In this document: one piece after another, positions 15,680 through 24,091 of the stretch
Numbering within the stretch: the first letter of the stretch is position 1
How the letters are laid out: every line of letters starts with the position of its first letter
Source: Gemmatimonadaceae bacterium
GTDB taxonomy: Bacteria > Gemmatimonadota > Gemmatimonadetes > Gemmatimonadales > Gemmatimonadaceae
Direction: 5' to 3'
Assembly (NCBI GenBank): GCA_025930755.1
Contig: JAICOJ010000009.1
Location: 1-64,000, forward strand
Length of the DNA stretch: 64,000 nt
Position numbers and translations under genes: made by a program
Notes under the pieces: generated by a model
The model's input: only the letters and a program-made list of their open reading frames with translations
Databases searched by the model: none
What the model was told of the DNA's origin: nothing

Positions 15680-17242
15680 ATGCCACTCCCCGCGAAGAGC
15701 ATCCTCTGGGTGGACGACGAGGCGGACCTGCTGGAGTCGCACCGGATCTTCCTCCGCGACAAAGGCTACGACGTCGACTCGGCGACCAATGCCGATGATG
15801 CCGTCGAGATGCTCAGGCGTCGGCCGTACGGCCTCGTGCTGCTCGATGAGCAGATGCCCGGCAAGCGGGGCCTCGAGGCCTTTCGCGAGCTGCGCGACGT
15901 CGATCCGGCGCTCCCCATCGTCATGGTCACCAAGAGCGAGGAAGACACGACGATGCGGGAGGCGATCGGCGTCAACGTGAGCGATTACCTCGTCAAGCCG
16001 ATCAATCCGCGACAGGTGCTCACCGTCGTCACGCGTATTCTCGAGGGCCCGCAGATCCGGCAGCAGGCAGTCGCGCGACAATTCGTCGAGCGCTTTCGCG
16101 CGCTCCAGAATGAGCGCGATCATGCGCTCGACTGGCGAGGCTGGATCGAGCGGTACGGTGAGCTCGTCGACTGGAGTATCGATCTGACGCAGATCGGCGA
16201 GGTGGGACTTCACGAGTCGCTCGAGGGGATGTACCCCAACATGCGCCGCGACTTCGCGGCGTACATTCGGCGCGAGTATCCTCGGTGGCTCCGCGATCTG
16301 GAGGGCGATCGTCCTCCCCTCTCCATCGACGTCGTGGGGGAATTCCTGCTGCCGATCCTCGAGCGCGAGCGTGCGGCGATGTTCGTGGTCGTCGACTGCA
16401 TGCGCCTCGACCAGTGGCGCGTTCTCATGCCACTGCTCGCGCCGATGTTCGAGATCGAGACCACGCACTATTTCTCGATACTTCCCACCGCGACCCCGTA
16501 TTCCCGCAACGCCCTCTTCAGCGGCCTCTTCCCCGGGGAGATCGCCGCGCGCTTCCCCGACTGGTGGGGCGATCGCGAGGACGAGACCCTCAACGCACAC
16601 GAGCGGCAGCTCCTCGAAGCGCAGCTCTCGGAGGGGGGGAAGCCGTACCCGGTCCGGTATGAGAAGATCTCGACGGCCGCCGACTCCGACGATCTCGTCA
16701 GGCGGCTGCCGAGCGCGCTCCCGGCCGAGGGCATTGGCGCCTTCGTCTTCAACTTCGTCGATCTGCTCACGCATGGCCGCAGCGAATCGGCGATCCTGTT
16801 CGAGGTCGCACGCGACGAGATCGCGCTCCGGCAGATCACGCGGCAGTGGTTCCAGCGCTCGGGACTCTTCACCCTGCTTCGTGAAGCGCAGCGGCGGAAG
16901 ATTCCCGTTCTCCTGACGACCGATCACGGCTCGATTCACTGCCTCTCGCCGGCCACGGTGTTCGCGAAGCGCGACGCCACCGCGAACCTGCGCTACAAGT
17001 TCGGCGAGGATCTGCGCGCCGAGCGGCCGGAGTTGGCGCTGCTGTTCACGAACTCGGATGACCTGCGCCTGCCGCGACGAGGCATGGGAGGCAACATCCT
17101 CCTGGCGACGGGCGATTCCTTCTTCGTCTACCCGACCAAGCTGCGCGAGTATCAGACGCGCTACCGCGGATCCTTCCTGCACGGCGGCGCCACTCCGGAG
17201 GAGATGATTCTTCCCATCGCGTTGCTCACGCCGCGCCGGTAG
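15680..17242 (+). CDS. porX: PorX-like response regulator with PglZ domain
   Basis: A 520-residue protein: CheY-type receiver domain (about 1-125: VDDEADLLESHRIF, phospho-acceptor Asp in LVLLDEQMPG, Lys in DYLVKPINP), a helical linker, then a PglZ alkaline-phosphatase-fold domain (about 210-515: MFVVVDCMRLDQWRVL, PTATPYSRNALFSGLFPGE, VLLTTDHGSIHC). This layout is PorX, which in Bacteroidota controls the type IX secretion system and has zinc-dependent phosphodiesterase activity on oligonucleotides. The metal-binding Asp, Thr and His positions appear present (VVDCMR, TTDHGS). No PorY sensor or secretion genes are in the window. The downstream exporter gene begins six bases after its stop. Confidence 0.88.
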   Translation: MPLPAKSILWVDDEADLLESHRIFLRDKGYDVDSATNADDAVEMLRRRPYGLVLLDEQMPGKRGLEAFRELRDVDPALPIVMVTKSEEDTTMREAIGVNVSDYLVKPINPRQVLTVVTRILEGPQIRQQAVARQFVERFRALQNERDHALDWRGWIERYGELVDWSIDLTQIGEVGLHESLEGMYPNMRRDFAAYIRREYPRWLRDLEGDRPPLSIDVVGEFLLPILERERAAMFVVVDCMRLDQWRVLMPLLAPMFEIETTHYFSILPTATPYSRNALFSGLFPGEIAARFPDWWGDREDETLNAHERQLLEAQLSEGGKPYPVRYEKISTAADSDDLVRRLPSALPAEGIGAFVFNFVDLLTHGRSESAILFEVARDEIALRQITRQWFQRSGLFTLLREAQRRKIPVLLTTDHGSIHCLSPATVFAKRDATANLRYKFGEDLRAERPELALLFTNSDDLRLPRRGMGGNILLATGDSFFVYPTKLREYQTRYRGSFLHGGATPEEMILPIALLTPRR

Positions 17243-17248
17243 TCGCTC

Positions 17249-19090
17249 GTGGCGCGTCAGGAAATCTATCGACGACTGGTTCCCTTCCTCCGCCCACACG
17301 GGTGGCGCATGGTGGCCACCGTCCTGTCGAGCGTCACCGCGGCTGCCCTCGATGGGTTCGCCTTCGCGCTCCTCATCCCCTTCCTCAACGCCCTGTTCGG
17401 CACCGATCCCCTTCCGATCGACGGAGGGTGGGTCACGACCTTTCTGCGCCGCGTCATCGGCGATCTCGTCGATCCCGCCAGCCCGATGGACTCGCTGCGC
17501 AACGTCATCGTCATCCTTCTCGTGACGATCGCCGTCAAGAACTTCTTCGTGTGGTTCGCGGGCCAGATGGGGGTGCAGCTCCAGGAGTACGTCACGCGCG
17601 ACCTGCGCGACGCCGTCTATCGCCACCTCCAGCGCCTGCCGATCGGCTGGTTCACGCGCAACAAGACCGGCCAGATCCTGTCCCGCGTGCTCTCCGACAC
17701 CGCGCAGACGAAGCAGCTCATCACGCAGATCGTCACGTCGGCGATTCAGAGCGCCGCCGTCGTCGTCATCTACATCGCCTACCTGTGGGGCATCTCGCGC
17801 CGTCTCACGTTCATCGCGCTCGTGCTCGCGCCGGCTCTGATCCTCGCGCTGCGTCCGCTCCTCTCGCGCCTTCGCAAGCGGTATCGCCGGCTGCACGACG
17901 ACCACGGCGAGATGATGAGCGTCCTCCAGGAAAGTGTGAGCGGCATTCGCCTCGTGAAATCATTCAGTGCCGAGGGTCACGAGGAAGCAAAGTTCGTCGA
18001 CGCGAGCCATCGCTACTCGAAGGGGCTGGTCCGCACGTCGCGGCTGGCGCTTCTCTCGCAGCCGATCACCGAGACGATGGCGACCGCCATCACGGTGCTG
18101 CTGCTCTGGTACGGTGCGACGCTCGTCCTCGACGCGCGGGTACTGCAGGCGTCGGCGTTCCTCGTGTTTCTCACCCTCGTGATGCGGATGCTCGGGCCGC
18201 TCAAGGCGCTCTCCCAGTTGCCGACGGTCGCGCAGTCGTCGCTCGCCGCCGCCGACCGGCTCTTCGAGGTGCTGGACGTTCCCACCGAGATCGAAGCGGA
18301 CAGCGGGACGCGCACCATCGAGCGCTTCGAGCGTGAGATCGCCTTCGACGATGTGTCCTTCGCGTACGAGGCCGAGCCGGTGCTCTCGAACGTGTCGTTC
18401 GTCGCGCGCAAGGGCGACGTCGTCGCGCTCGTGGGCCCGAGCGGGGCGGGGAAGAGCACGCTGGCCGATCTCATTCCGCGCTTCTACGAGCCGACGTCGG
18501 GTCGCATCACCATCGACGGCATCGACACACGCGACATCCGCCTCCCGTCCCTGCGCAGCCACATGGGTATCGTCAGTCAGGAGACGGTCATCTTCAACGA
18601 TACGGTGCGCAGCAACGTCGCGTACGGGATGACCGACCGGTTCACCGAGGCACAGATCGAGGCGGCCGCGCGCGCCGCGAACGCGCATGGCTTCATCACC
18701 GAGCTCCCGCAGGGCTACGACACACTGCTCGGTGAACGCGGCGCGCGCCTGTCGGGCGGGCAGCGGCAGCGCATTGCGATCGCGCGCGCACTGCTCATCG
18801 ATCCGCCGATCCTCATCCTCGACGAAGCCACGTCGGCACTCGATACCGAGTCGGAGCGTCTCGTTCAGGAAGCGATCGATCGACTGCTCGAGGGACGCAC
18901 GGTCTTCGTCATTGCCCATCGCCTGTCGACCATCCAGCACGCGACGCAGATTCTCGTGCTCGAGCGTGGCCGGGTCGTGGAGCGTGGCACCCACCGCGAG
19001 CTGTTGGCGGCGTCAGGGGCCTATGCCCGGCTGTATCAGCTGCAGTTCCGCGATGAAGGCAAGGCGAAGCGCGAAGAAATCCTGACGTGA
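17249..19090 (+). CDS. ABC transporter, fused permease-ATPase (MsbA-like)
   Basis: A 613-residue half-transporter: six membrane helices in the first 320 residues, then an ATPase domain with Walker A GPSGAGKSTLADLIP, signature LSGGQRQRIAIARALL, Walker B ILILDEATSALD and the H-loop VIAHRLSTI. The form fits lipid or glycolipid flippases such as MsbA, and the following glycosyltransferase and lipid A-type acyltransferase support an envelope-lipid role. Drug export cannot be excluded. Start is GTG at 17249, six bases after porX. Confidence 0.88.
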   Translation: MARQEIYRRLVPFLRPHGWRMVATVLSSVTAAALDGFAFALLIPFLNALFGTDPLPIDGGWVTTFLRRVIGDLVDPASPMDSLRNVIVILLVTIAVKNFFVWFAGQMGVQLQEYVTRDLRDAVYRHLQRLPIGWFTRNKTGQILSRVLSDTAQTKQLITQIVTSAIQSAAVVVIYIAYLWGISRRLTFIALVLAPALILALRPLLSRLRKRYRRLHDDHGEMMSVLQESVSGIRLVKSFSAEGHEEAKFVDASHRYSKGLVRTSRLALLSQPITETMATAITVLLLWYGATLVLDARVLQASAFLVFLTLVMRMLGPLKALSQLPTVAQSSLAAADRLFEVLDVPTEIEADSGTRTIERFEREIAFDDVSFAYEAEPVLSNVSFVARKGDVVALVGPSGAGKSTLADLIPRFYEPTSGRITIDGIDTRDIRLPSLRSHMGIVSQETVIFNDTVRSNVAYGMTDRFTEAQIEAAARAANAHGFITELPQGYDTLLGERGARLSGGQRQRIAIARALLIDPPILILDEATSALDTESERLVQEAIDRLLEGRTVFVIAHRLSTIQHATQILVLERGRVVERGTHRELLAASGAYARLYQLQFRDEGKAKREEILT

Positions 19091-19103
19091 CATCGCTCGC
19101 CTA

Positions 19104-20201
19104 GTGCGCCTCCTGTTCTATTACTCGGCACGAGCGTGGTCCGGGGAAGCGCGCGCCTTCGCCGCGGCCGCGCGTGGGCTGCACGCGCGCGGGCATCAGA
19201 TCACCTACGTCTGCAGCCCCGAAGGCACGGTCGAGCAGAAGGTGGCCGCGTCCGGCCACGAAGTCGTGCCGATTCGCCCCGATGGCTGGTGGGCCCTCTC
19301 CGCCCTCCGGCTTCGCCGCGCATTGAAGGGCCGCTTCACCGAAGTCGTGTTCGTGCATACGCCGCGGGAGCACAAGGTCGCATCGCTGGCGACCTTTCTC
19401 GCTGGCCGTGCGGCCGTGATCCGTCGCGTGCCCGCGGGCGCCGCCGCCCAGGTGACGGAGCGGGGCTTTGGGTCGCGACTGGCCGCCGCCGGAGTGCTCG
19501 TCGGCAGCGAGGAAGACCTGCGCGACCTCCCGGTGCTCAAGCGGCTGCGCTTCGAGCCCGCGGCAGCGCCGTTAGGCGTCGACGTCGAGACCTACGACAC
19601 CATCCGCCCGGTTCCCCGCGCGTCCCTGGGCGCCGATGATTCCACCGCGCTCGTCGTCGGCGTTTGCGACCACGGAGCTCGCGCCCGCGCCGCGACGATG
19701 GTTCGCGCTGTGTCGCTCCTCGCGCCCAACCATCCGAACCTGCGGCTCACGCTCGTCGGCCCCGGCTCCGACGATGAGGATCTTCGCATGCACGCCGCGG
19801 CCCTGGGCCTCACGAAGATCGTGACCTTCGCGGGAGAGCGGGAGGATTATCTGGCCGTGTTGCGCGCGGCGGACCTCGGGTGGGTGGTGGCCACAGGCGA
19901 CGCGGCCGCCTTCGCCTGCCTGGATTTCATGGCGATGCGGGTGCCCGTGCTCGCCGAGCGGGGCCCCCTCGCGGGAACCTACGTCGCCGATGGAATTACC
20001 GGGCTGCTCATGCCGCCGACGGACGCCCCGGGGACCGCCGCGGCGCTCGCGCGTCTGCTCGCCCACGATGACCAGCGCGTCGCGATGGGGACGGCCGGCC
20101 GAGCGCGCGTCGCCCGCGAATTCACCGAGGCGGCGCTGCTCGATGGCTTCGAGCGCGCCGCGGCAGCGGCGGCGGACCGCTCGCTCTGGAAGCGGAAATG
20201 A
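19104..20201 (+). CDS. GT-B glycosyltransferase (GT4-like)
   Basis: A 365-residue glycosyltransferase with two Rossmann lobes. The N-lobe has a Gly/Ser-rich acceptor loop (YYSARAWSGEARAFAAAA). The C-lobe contains LTLVGPGSDDEDLRMHAA, VTFAGEREDYLAVLRAADL, and a GT4-like sugar-nucleotide region AFACLDFMAMRVPVLAER. No membrane segment is seen, so it probably acts at the cytoplasmic membrane face. Its stop overlaps the next ATG (ATGA). Likely adds a sugar to a lipid or lipopolysaccharide core; donor and acceptor unknown. Confidence 0.85.
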   Translation: MRLLFYYSARAWSGEARAFAAAARGLHARGHQITYVCSPEGTVEQKVAASGHEVVPIRPDGWWALSALRLRRALKGRFTEVVFVHTPREHKVASLATFLAGRAAVIRRVPAGAAAQVTERGFGSRLAAAGVLVGSEEDLRDLPVLKRLRFEPAAAPLGVDVETYDTIRPVPRASLGADDSTALVVGVCDHGARARAATMVRAVSLLAPNHPNLRLTLVGPGSDDEDLRMHAAALGLTKIVTFAGEREDYLAVLRAADLGWVVATGDAAAFACLDFMAMRVPVLAERGPLAGTYVADGITGLLMPPTDAPGTAAALARLLAHDDQRVAMGTAGRARVAREFTEAALLDGFERAAAAAADRSLWKRK

Positions 20202-21127
20202 CGCGGCCGGTTCGCCTGGCGCACCGGCTCGAGTACGCCGGGCTCCGCGCCGCGGTCGCTGCGCTCTCGGCGGTCGGATGGCGACGCGCGTCGTCGCTCG
20301 GCGGCGCGCTGGGACGGCTGGGATACCGGCCGTTCGCTGTTCGGCGCGATGTCGTGGAGCGCCAGATCGCCGCGGCGTTTCCCGAGTGGGATGTCGATCG
20401 TGTCGCGCAGGTCGCGCGCGCTTCGTACGACCATCTTGGACGGCTTGCCGTCGAGACCGCGCTCATGCCCTCGCTCGGCCGGGAGCGCATTCTCGATCTC
20501 GTCTCGCGCACGAGCGGGTGGGACCTCGTGGAGCGGGCGATCGAGGCCGGGCGTGGCTTGTTGCTGATCGCGGGCCACTTCGGCAATTGGGAAGTCTCCG
20601 GCGCGTACATTGCCGCTCGAGGCGTCCCCGTCGATGTGATCGTGCGGCGCATGTCCAACCCCATCTTCGATCGGTATCTCAACCAGACGCGCGCCGACCT
20701 CGGGATGACGGTGGTCTACGATGCCGATGCCGTCCGACGCACGACGCGATCGCTCAAGGAGGGACGGGCCATCGGATTCCTCGCCGATCAGGGCGTGCTC
20801 AACCTCGCATCCACCCACGTCCCGTTCTTTGGGCGCCCCGCGAAGACGCCACGCGGACCCGCGGTGTTCACGCTCCGCTACCACGTGCCCACCCTGTTCG
20901 TCGCCGCGATCCGTGAGCCGGATGGACGCTTCCATCTCTCGTTCGAGAACGTGCCTTACGAGGAGACGGGCGACCGCGAGCGCGATGTCGATGGGATCGT
21001 GGCATCCTACACGCGTATCCTCGAGCGCCTGGTGCGGCAGACCCCCGAGCAGTACTTCTGGCAGCACCGCCGCTGGAAGCATCAGCCGGCCGATACGCCC
21101 CCTCCGCTTCGCGATCCCGCGGCATGA
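20198..21127 (+). CDS. Lysophospholipid / lipid A acyltransferase family protein (LpxL/HtrB-like)
   Basis: A 309-residue LPLAT-superfamily acyltransferase. The catalytic motif is AGHFGNWEVSG (HxxNWE form), followed by the region GFLADQGV and FFGRPAKTPRGPAVF, which corresponds to the DQ...FFG/TP signature of LpxL-type enzymes. The C-terminus has the QYFWQHRRWK pattern of this group. It probably adds a secondary acyl chain to lipid A or a related glycolipid at the inner membrane. It is coupled by ATGA overlaps to the genes on both sides. Confidence 0.88.
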   Translation: MTRPVRLAHRLEYAGLRAAVAALSAVGWRRASSLGGALGRLGYRPFAVRRDVVERQIAAAFPEWDVDRVAQVARASYDHLGRLAVETALMPSLGRERILDLVSRTSGWDLVERAIEAGRGLLLIAGHFGNWEVSGAYIAARGVPVDVIVRRMSNPIFDRYLNQTRADLGMTVVYDADAVRRTTRSLKEGRAIGFLADQGVLNLASTHVPFFGRPAKTPRGPAVFTLRYHVPTLFVAAIREPDGRFHLSFENVPYEETGDRERDVDGIVASYTRILERLVRQTPEQYFWQHRRWKHQPADTPPPLRDPAA

Positions 21128-21384
21128 TCGCCGCACCGGAACCGAGGCCCGATCGCTTCCTCTCGGCCTCGGAGCTGGGCGAGTACGCGTATTGTCGCCG
21201 CGCCTGGTGGCTGCGCGCGGTGCGGGGGGTGACGACCGAGACGCAAGGCACGCGGTTCAGCGCGGGCCACGCCGCACATCGCCGGCACGCGTGGTCGCTC
21301 TGGTGGGCGCGCGCGTTAGGCTGGCTTGCGGTGCTGCTCGTCGCGGCGGCGCTCGCGGCGGTGGCGTGGAGCACGTGGCGATGA
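21124..21384 (+). CDS. Split Cas4/Dna2-like nuclease, N-terminal half with membrane helix
   Basis: An 86-residue protein. Residues 12-36 (FLSASELGEYAYCRRAWWLR) match the N-terminal segment of Cas4/Dna2-type PD-(D/E)XK nucleases, with Cys24 in the position of the first iron-sulfur ligand. GHAAH (His52) matches the motif-I histidine. Residues 64-83 form a single membrane helix, after which the protein stops. The remaining catalytic and cysteine residues are in the next gene, whose ATG overlaps this stop (ATGA). Either two subunits make one enzyme, or an ancestral protein with a membrane hairpin was split in its loop. It is coupled to the acyltransferase upstream. Confidence 0.72.
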   Translation: MIAAPEPRPDRFLSASELGEYAYCRRAWWLRAVRGVTTETQGTRFSAGHAAHRRHAWSLWWARALGWLAVLLVAAALAAVAWSTWR

Positions 21385-21893
21385 TGATCGCGCTCGCCCT
21401 CGTCGGCGCCGCGATTGTGCTCGGCGTCGTGAGCGTGATGCTCCTGCGGCGGTCCGGGGTGCGCGGCCGGATCGTCGCCAGCGATTCGGTGGTCTCGCGG
21501 CCATCGCGCGCGCTTCGTTCCCCGCGCCACGGCATCGTCGGGAAGCCGGACTATCTGGTCGAGGAGCGGGGGCGCATCGCGCCGGTGGAGCTCAAGCCGT
21601 CACGCGAGAGCAATTCGCCATGGCTGCGCGACGTGGTGCAGCTGGCCGCATATTGCCTGCTGCTGGAGGAGACGGAGCCGCGCTTCGCCGGGTATGGCTA
21701 TCTCCGATACGCGAACCGTACCTTTCGGATCGATTTCACCGACCGCGTGCGAGGGGAGCTGCTGCGGACGATCGCCAACATGCGCGCCGACCTGACGGCC
21801 GCGGACGTACCGCCGAATCATCATGACCCGCGCCGATGCGCTCGGTGCATGCTCGTGCGCGTCTGCGGGCGCGCGGTGGTGAGTGGGTCGTGA
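21381..21893 (+). CDS. Split Cas4/Dna2-like nuclease, membrane helix plus catalytic core
   Basis: A 170-residue protein. It starts with a membrane helix (residues 3-22), then the PD-(D/E)XK core: Asp57 in VGKPDYLV, Glu70-x-Lys72 in PVELKP, and Gln87-x3-Tyr91 in QLAAYCLLLEE. Three C-terminal cysteines, Cys153, Cys156 and Cys162 (CARCMLVRVC), match the last three [4Fe-4S] ligands of Cas4. With Cys24 and His52 of the preceding product the full set is present. There are no CRISPR arrays or cas1/cas2 genes near, so it is a solo Cas4-like nuclease, apparently held at the membrane. The start is decided by the ATGA overlap; the next gene overlaps by GTGA. Confidence 0.75.
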   Translation: MMIALALVGAAIVLGVVSVMLLRRSGVRGRIVASDSVVSRPSRALRSPRHGIVGKPDYLVEERGRIAPVELKPSRESNSPWLRDVVQLAAYCLLLEETEPRFAGYGYLRYANRTFRIDFTDRVRGELLRTIANMRADLTAADVPPNHHDPRRCARCMLVRVCGRAVVSGS

Positions 21894-22726
21894 GCGCCGA
21901 GGTGTGGGCCCGACTGTGGCGCGACACCCGGGCGCGGATCGGGCTGATCGTCGTCGCGATGCTCCTGTTGCTCGCCATCCTCGCGCCGCTCCTGGCGCGT
22001 CATGACCCCATTCGCGTCGATCTCCTGCGCCAGCTGCAGCCGCCCTCGGCGGAGCACTGGATGGGGACCGATGTGCAGGGGCGCGACGTGTGGGCGCGTC
22101 TGGTCTACGGAGCCCGGATCTCGCTGGCGGTCGGCCTCATCTCGCAGAGCATCGCGCTGGCCATTGGTCTGACCCTCGGACTCATCGCCGGCTACTTCGG
22201 CCGCTGGATCGACGATCTGGTGATGCGCCTGGCCGATGTCACGCTTGCCTTTCCGACGCTCCTGCTGCTGATCGCGATGGTCGCCGCGCTGCAACCGTCC
22301 CTGATGGTCGTGTTCGTCACGGTCGGCATCGTGGGGTGGGCGGGGATGGCGCGGCTGGTGCGCGGCCAGGTGCTCGTCGTCAGGCAGCTCGAGTACGTGC
22401 ACGCCGCCCGAGCGCTCGGCACCCCCGACTTTCGGATCATCGCGCGCCACGTGCTCCCCAACGTGATCGCGCCAGTGGTCATCGCGACGACGCTCGGCAT
22501 GGCCGGCGCGATCATGGCGGAGGCAGCGCTGTCATTCCTCGGTCTCGGCGTGCAGCCACCGACGCCGAGTTGGGGCGCGATGATCGCCGACGGCCGCGAC
22601 CTGAGCCAGCTCCGCTCGTCGCCGTGGACGTCGCTCTTTCCCGGCCTCGCGATCGGGGTCACGGTCCTCGGCTTCAATCTGCTCGGGGATGCGTTGCGCG
22701 ATGCGTTGGATCCGAGGACGGTCTAG
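21890..22726 (+). CDS. ABC transporter permease, DppC/OppC type (orphan)
   Basis: A 278-residue inner-membrane permease. After an N-terminal helix (ARIGLIVVAMLLLLAILAPL) come the DppC marker DPIRVDLLRQLQPPSAEHWMG, GTDVQGRDVWARLVYGARIS, and the EAA loop EYVHAARALGTPDFRIIARH. The end has the typical AALSFLGLGVQPPTPSWG. It would be half of a peptide or nickel importer, but no DppB, binding protein or ATPase genes are in the window. The GTG start overlaps the nuclease stop (GTGA); a longer open frame upstream runs inside the nuclease gene. Confidence 0.9.
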   Translation: MSAEVWARLWRDTRARIGLIVVAMLLLLAILAPLLARHDPIRVDLLRQLQPPSAEHWMGTDVQGRDVWARLVYGARISLAVGLISQSIALAIGLTLGLIAGYFGRWIDDLVMRLADVTLAFPTLLLLIAMVAALQPSLMVVFVTVGIVGWAGMARLVRGQVLVVRQLEYVHAARALGTPDFRIIARHVLPNVIAPVVIATTLGMAGAIMAEAALSFLGLGVQPPTPSWGAMIADGRDLSQLRSSPWTSLFPGLAIGVTVLGFNLLGDALRDALDPRTV

Positions 22727-22730
22727 GTTC

Positions 22731-22914
22731 AAGCTGCGAACTGCGAACTGCGAAGTGCGAACGCCAAGGTTAGGGTATTGAACCGGATGGCCCGTGTTCG
22801 AGCTCGCTCCGAATGCAGGTAGCAAACACCTGGGGCTCCTCGACGTCGCGGTTCGCAGTTCGCAGTTCGCAGCTCGCAGTTCGCAGTTCGCAGCTCGCAG
22901 TTCGCAGTCCCCCT
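22731..22914. repeat. Heptamer array (GCGAACT unit), inverted arms after dppC-like gene
   Basis: Left arm of four units at 22733-22762 begins seven bases after the permease stop. The right arm of about nine units (GTTCGCA / GCTCGCA) at 22850-22909 ends 18 bases before the next start codon. The 85 bases between hold no gene. Confidence 0.93.
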
Positions 22915-22927
22915 CATCACTTCCCGC

Positions 22928-24088
22928 GTGCCGGACACTTACGATCTCGAAGCCCTCCGCCGCGTCGAGTTTCCGTGGACCACGAGGGGCGATCGCGTCT
23001 ACCTCAATCACGCGTCGACCGGGCCCCTCCCGATGCGCGCGCGGGCGGCGCTCGCCATCTGGACCGACTGGCGCGGTGAGCCGTGGCGCATCAGCGACGA
23101 GATGGAGTTCGAGGTCATGGATCGCGCGCGCACTCACGCGGCGCGGCTGGTCGGTGCGGCGCCACAGGAGATCGCGCTCACCACGAACACCTCGCACGGA
23201 ATCAACATCGCCGCGCGCTGCCTCCCCCTTCGCGCAGGCGACATCGTGGTCTCGTCGGATCGGGAGTTTCCCGCCAACGTCTACCCGTGGATGGCCCTCG
23301 AGCGGGAAGGGATCATCGTCAACCAGATCGCCTGCACGCCGGCGGGGCTGCCTGACGAGGAGCGGATTCTTGCCGCCCTCGAGCGCCCGCGCGTCAAGGT
23401 CCTCACCCTGTCATGGGTGTCGTTCGCGACCGGCTACACGGTGGATCTCGCCCGCCTCGGCCGCGAGTGCCGCGAGCGCGGGATCTATTTCGTCGTCGAC
23501 GCCATCCAGGGGGTTGGCGCGCGCGTCCTCGATGCGCCCGGATGCAACATCGACATCCTCGCCTGCGGCGGTCAGAAGTGGCTGCTCTCCCCATGGGGAA
23601 CGGGGTTCGCCTACATCAGGCGCGCTCTCGCGGAGCAGCTCGAGCCGCGCGAGATCGGATGGTTGGCGGTCCGGGGATCGCGCGACTTCAATCGCCTCGT
23701 GGATTACGACTTCACCTGGCATGATGACGCCCGTCGCTTCGAGGTCGGCACGTTACCCTACCAGGATCTCGCCGCGTTCTGCGCGAGCATGGAGCTGCTG
23801 CACGAGGTGAGCGTCGCGCGGATCGCTACGCATGTGCGCTCGCTCGTCGACGCGATGACGACGCGCCTGCGTGAGGCGGGAGCGACGGTCCTCACGCCCG
23901 CCGAGGCGCAGCGACGCGCGGGCATCCTGACGGTCCGCGTGAAGAACGGCCAGCGGGTCAGCGAGCAGCTTTCGGCCGCGGGAGTCGTCTGTGGGCTGCG
24001 CGAAGGTGCCATTCGTCTGTCGCCGCACCTCTACACCACGCGTGAGGACATCGACCGCGCGCTGGATGTGCTCGTGCGCGCGGTCTGA
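22928..24088 (+). CDS. PLP-dependent class V aminotransferase (cysteine-desulfurase-like)
   Basis: A 386-residue fold-type I enzyme related to cysteine desulfurases, selenocysteine lyases and isopenicillin-N epimerase. Motifs: VYLNHASTGPLP near the N-terminus, TTNTSHGINIAARCLPL (phosphate binding), VVDAIQGVGARVLD (cofactor Asp), and the PLP lysine in ACGGQKWLLSPWGTGFAY. The loop bearing the catalytic Cys of true desulfurases is not evident, so an epimerase, lyase or aminotransferase role is as likely. GTG start at 22928, matching the usual N-terminal length. Convergent with tyrS, with three bases between stops. Confidence 0.85.
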   Translation: MPDTYDLEALRRVEFPWTTRGDRVYLNHASTGPLPMRARAALAIWTDWRGEPWRISDEMEFEVMDRARTHAARLVGAAPQEIALTTNTSHGINIAARCLPLRAGDIVVSSDREFPANVYPWMALEREGIIVNQIACTPAGLPDEERILAALERPRVKVLTLSWVSFATGYTVDLARLGRECRERGIYFVVDAIQGVGARVLDAPGCNIDILACGGQKWLLSPWGTGFAYIRRALAEQLEPREIGWLAVRGSRDFNRLVDYDFTWHDDARRFEVGTLPYQDLAAFCASMELLHEVSVARIATHVRSLVDAMTTRLREAGATVLTPAEAQRRAGILTVRVKNGQRVSEQLSAAGVVCGLREGAIRLSPHLYTTREDIDRALDVLVRAV

Positions 24089-24091
24089 GCC

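Noticed and set aside
15680-17242. PglZ domain as a BREX or Pgl phage-defence gene
   Set aside because: A receiver domain is fused in front, which is the PorX layout; no brx or pgl partners are present.
15416-17905. An 829-codon minus-strand open frame opposite porX
   Set aside because: It is the antisense of porX and the ABC gene in GC-rich codon use. Its end runs through the heptamer array, giving a fake 7-residue repeat because 7-base units without stops stay open.
21124-21893. Cas4-like pair as part of a CRISPR adaptation module
   Set aside because: No CRISPR array or other cas gene in the window; the neighbours are envelope-lipid and transport genes.
21124-21893. Simple frameshift error in one nuclease gene
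   Set aside because: Not fully excluded, but each half has its own membrane helix next to the junction and the ATGA overlap is the normal coupling form in this genome, so a real split is preferred.
22532-23197. Minus-strand frame containing repeated NCELRTA-like peptides
   Set aside because: The peptide repeat is only the translated heptamer array; flanks are antisense to real genes.
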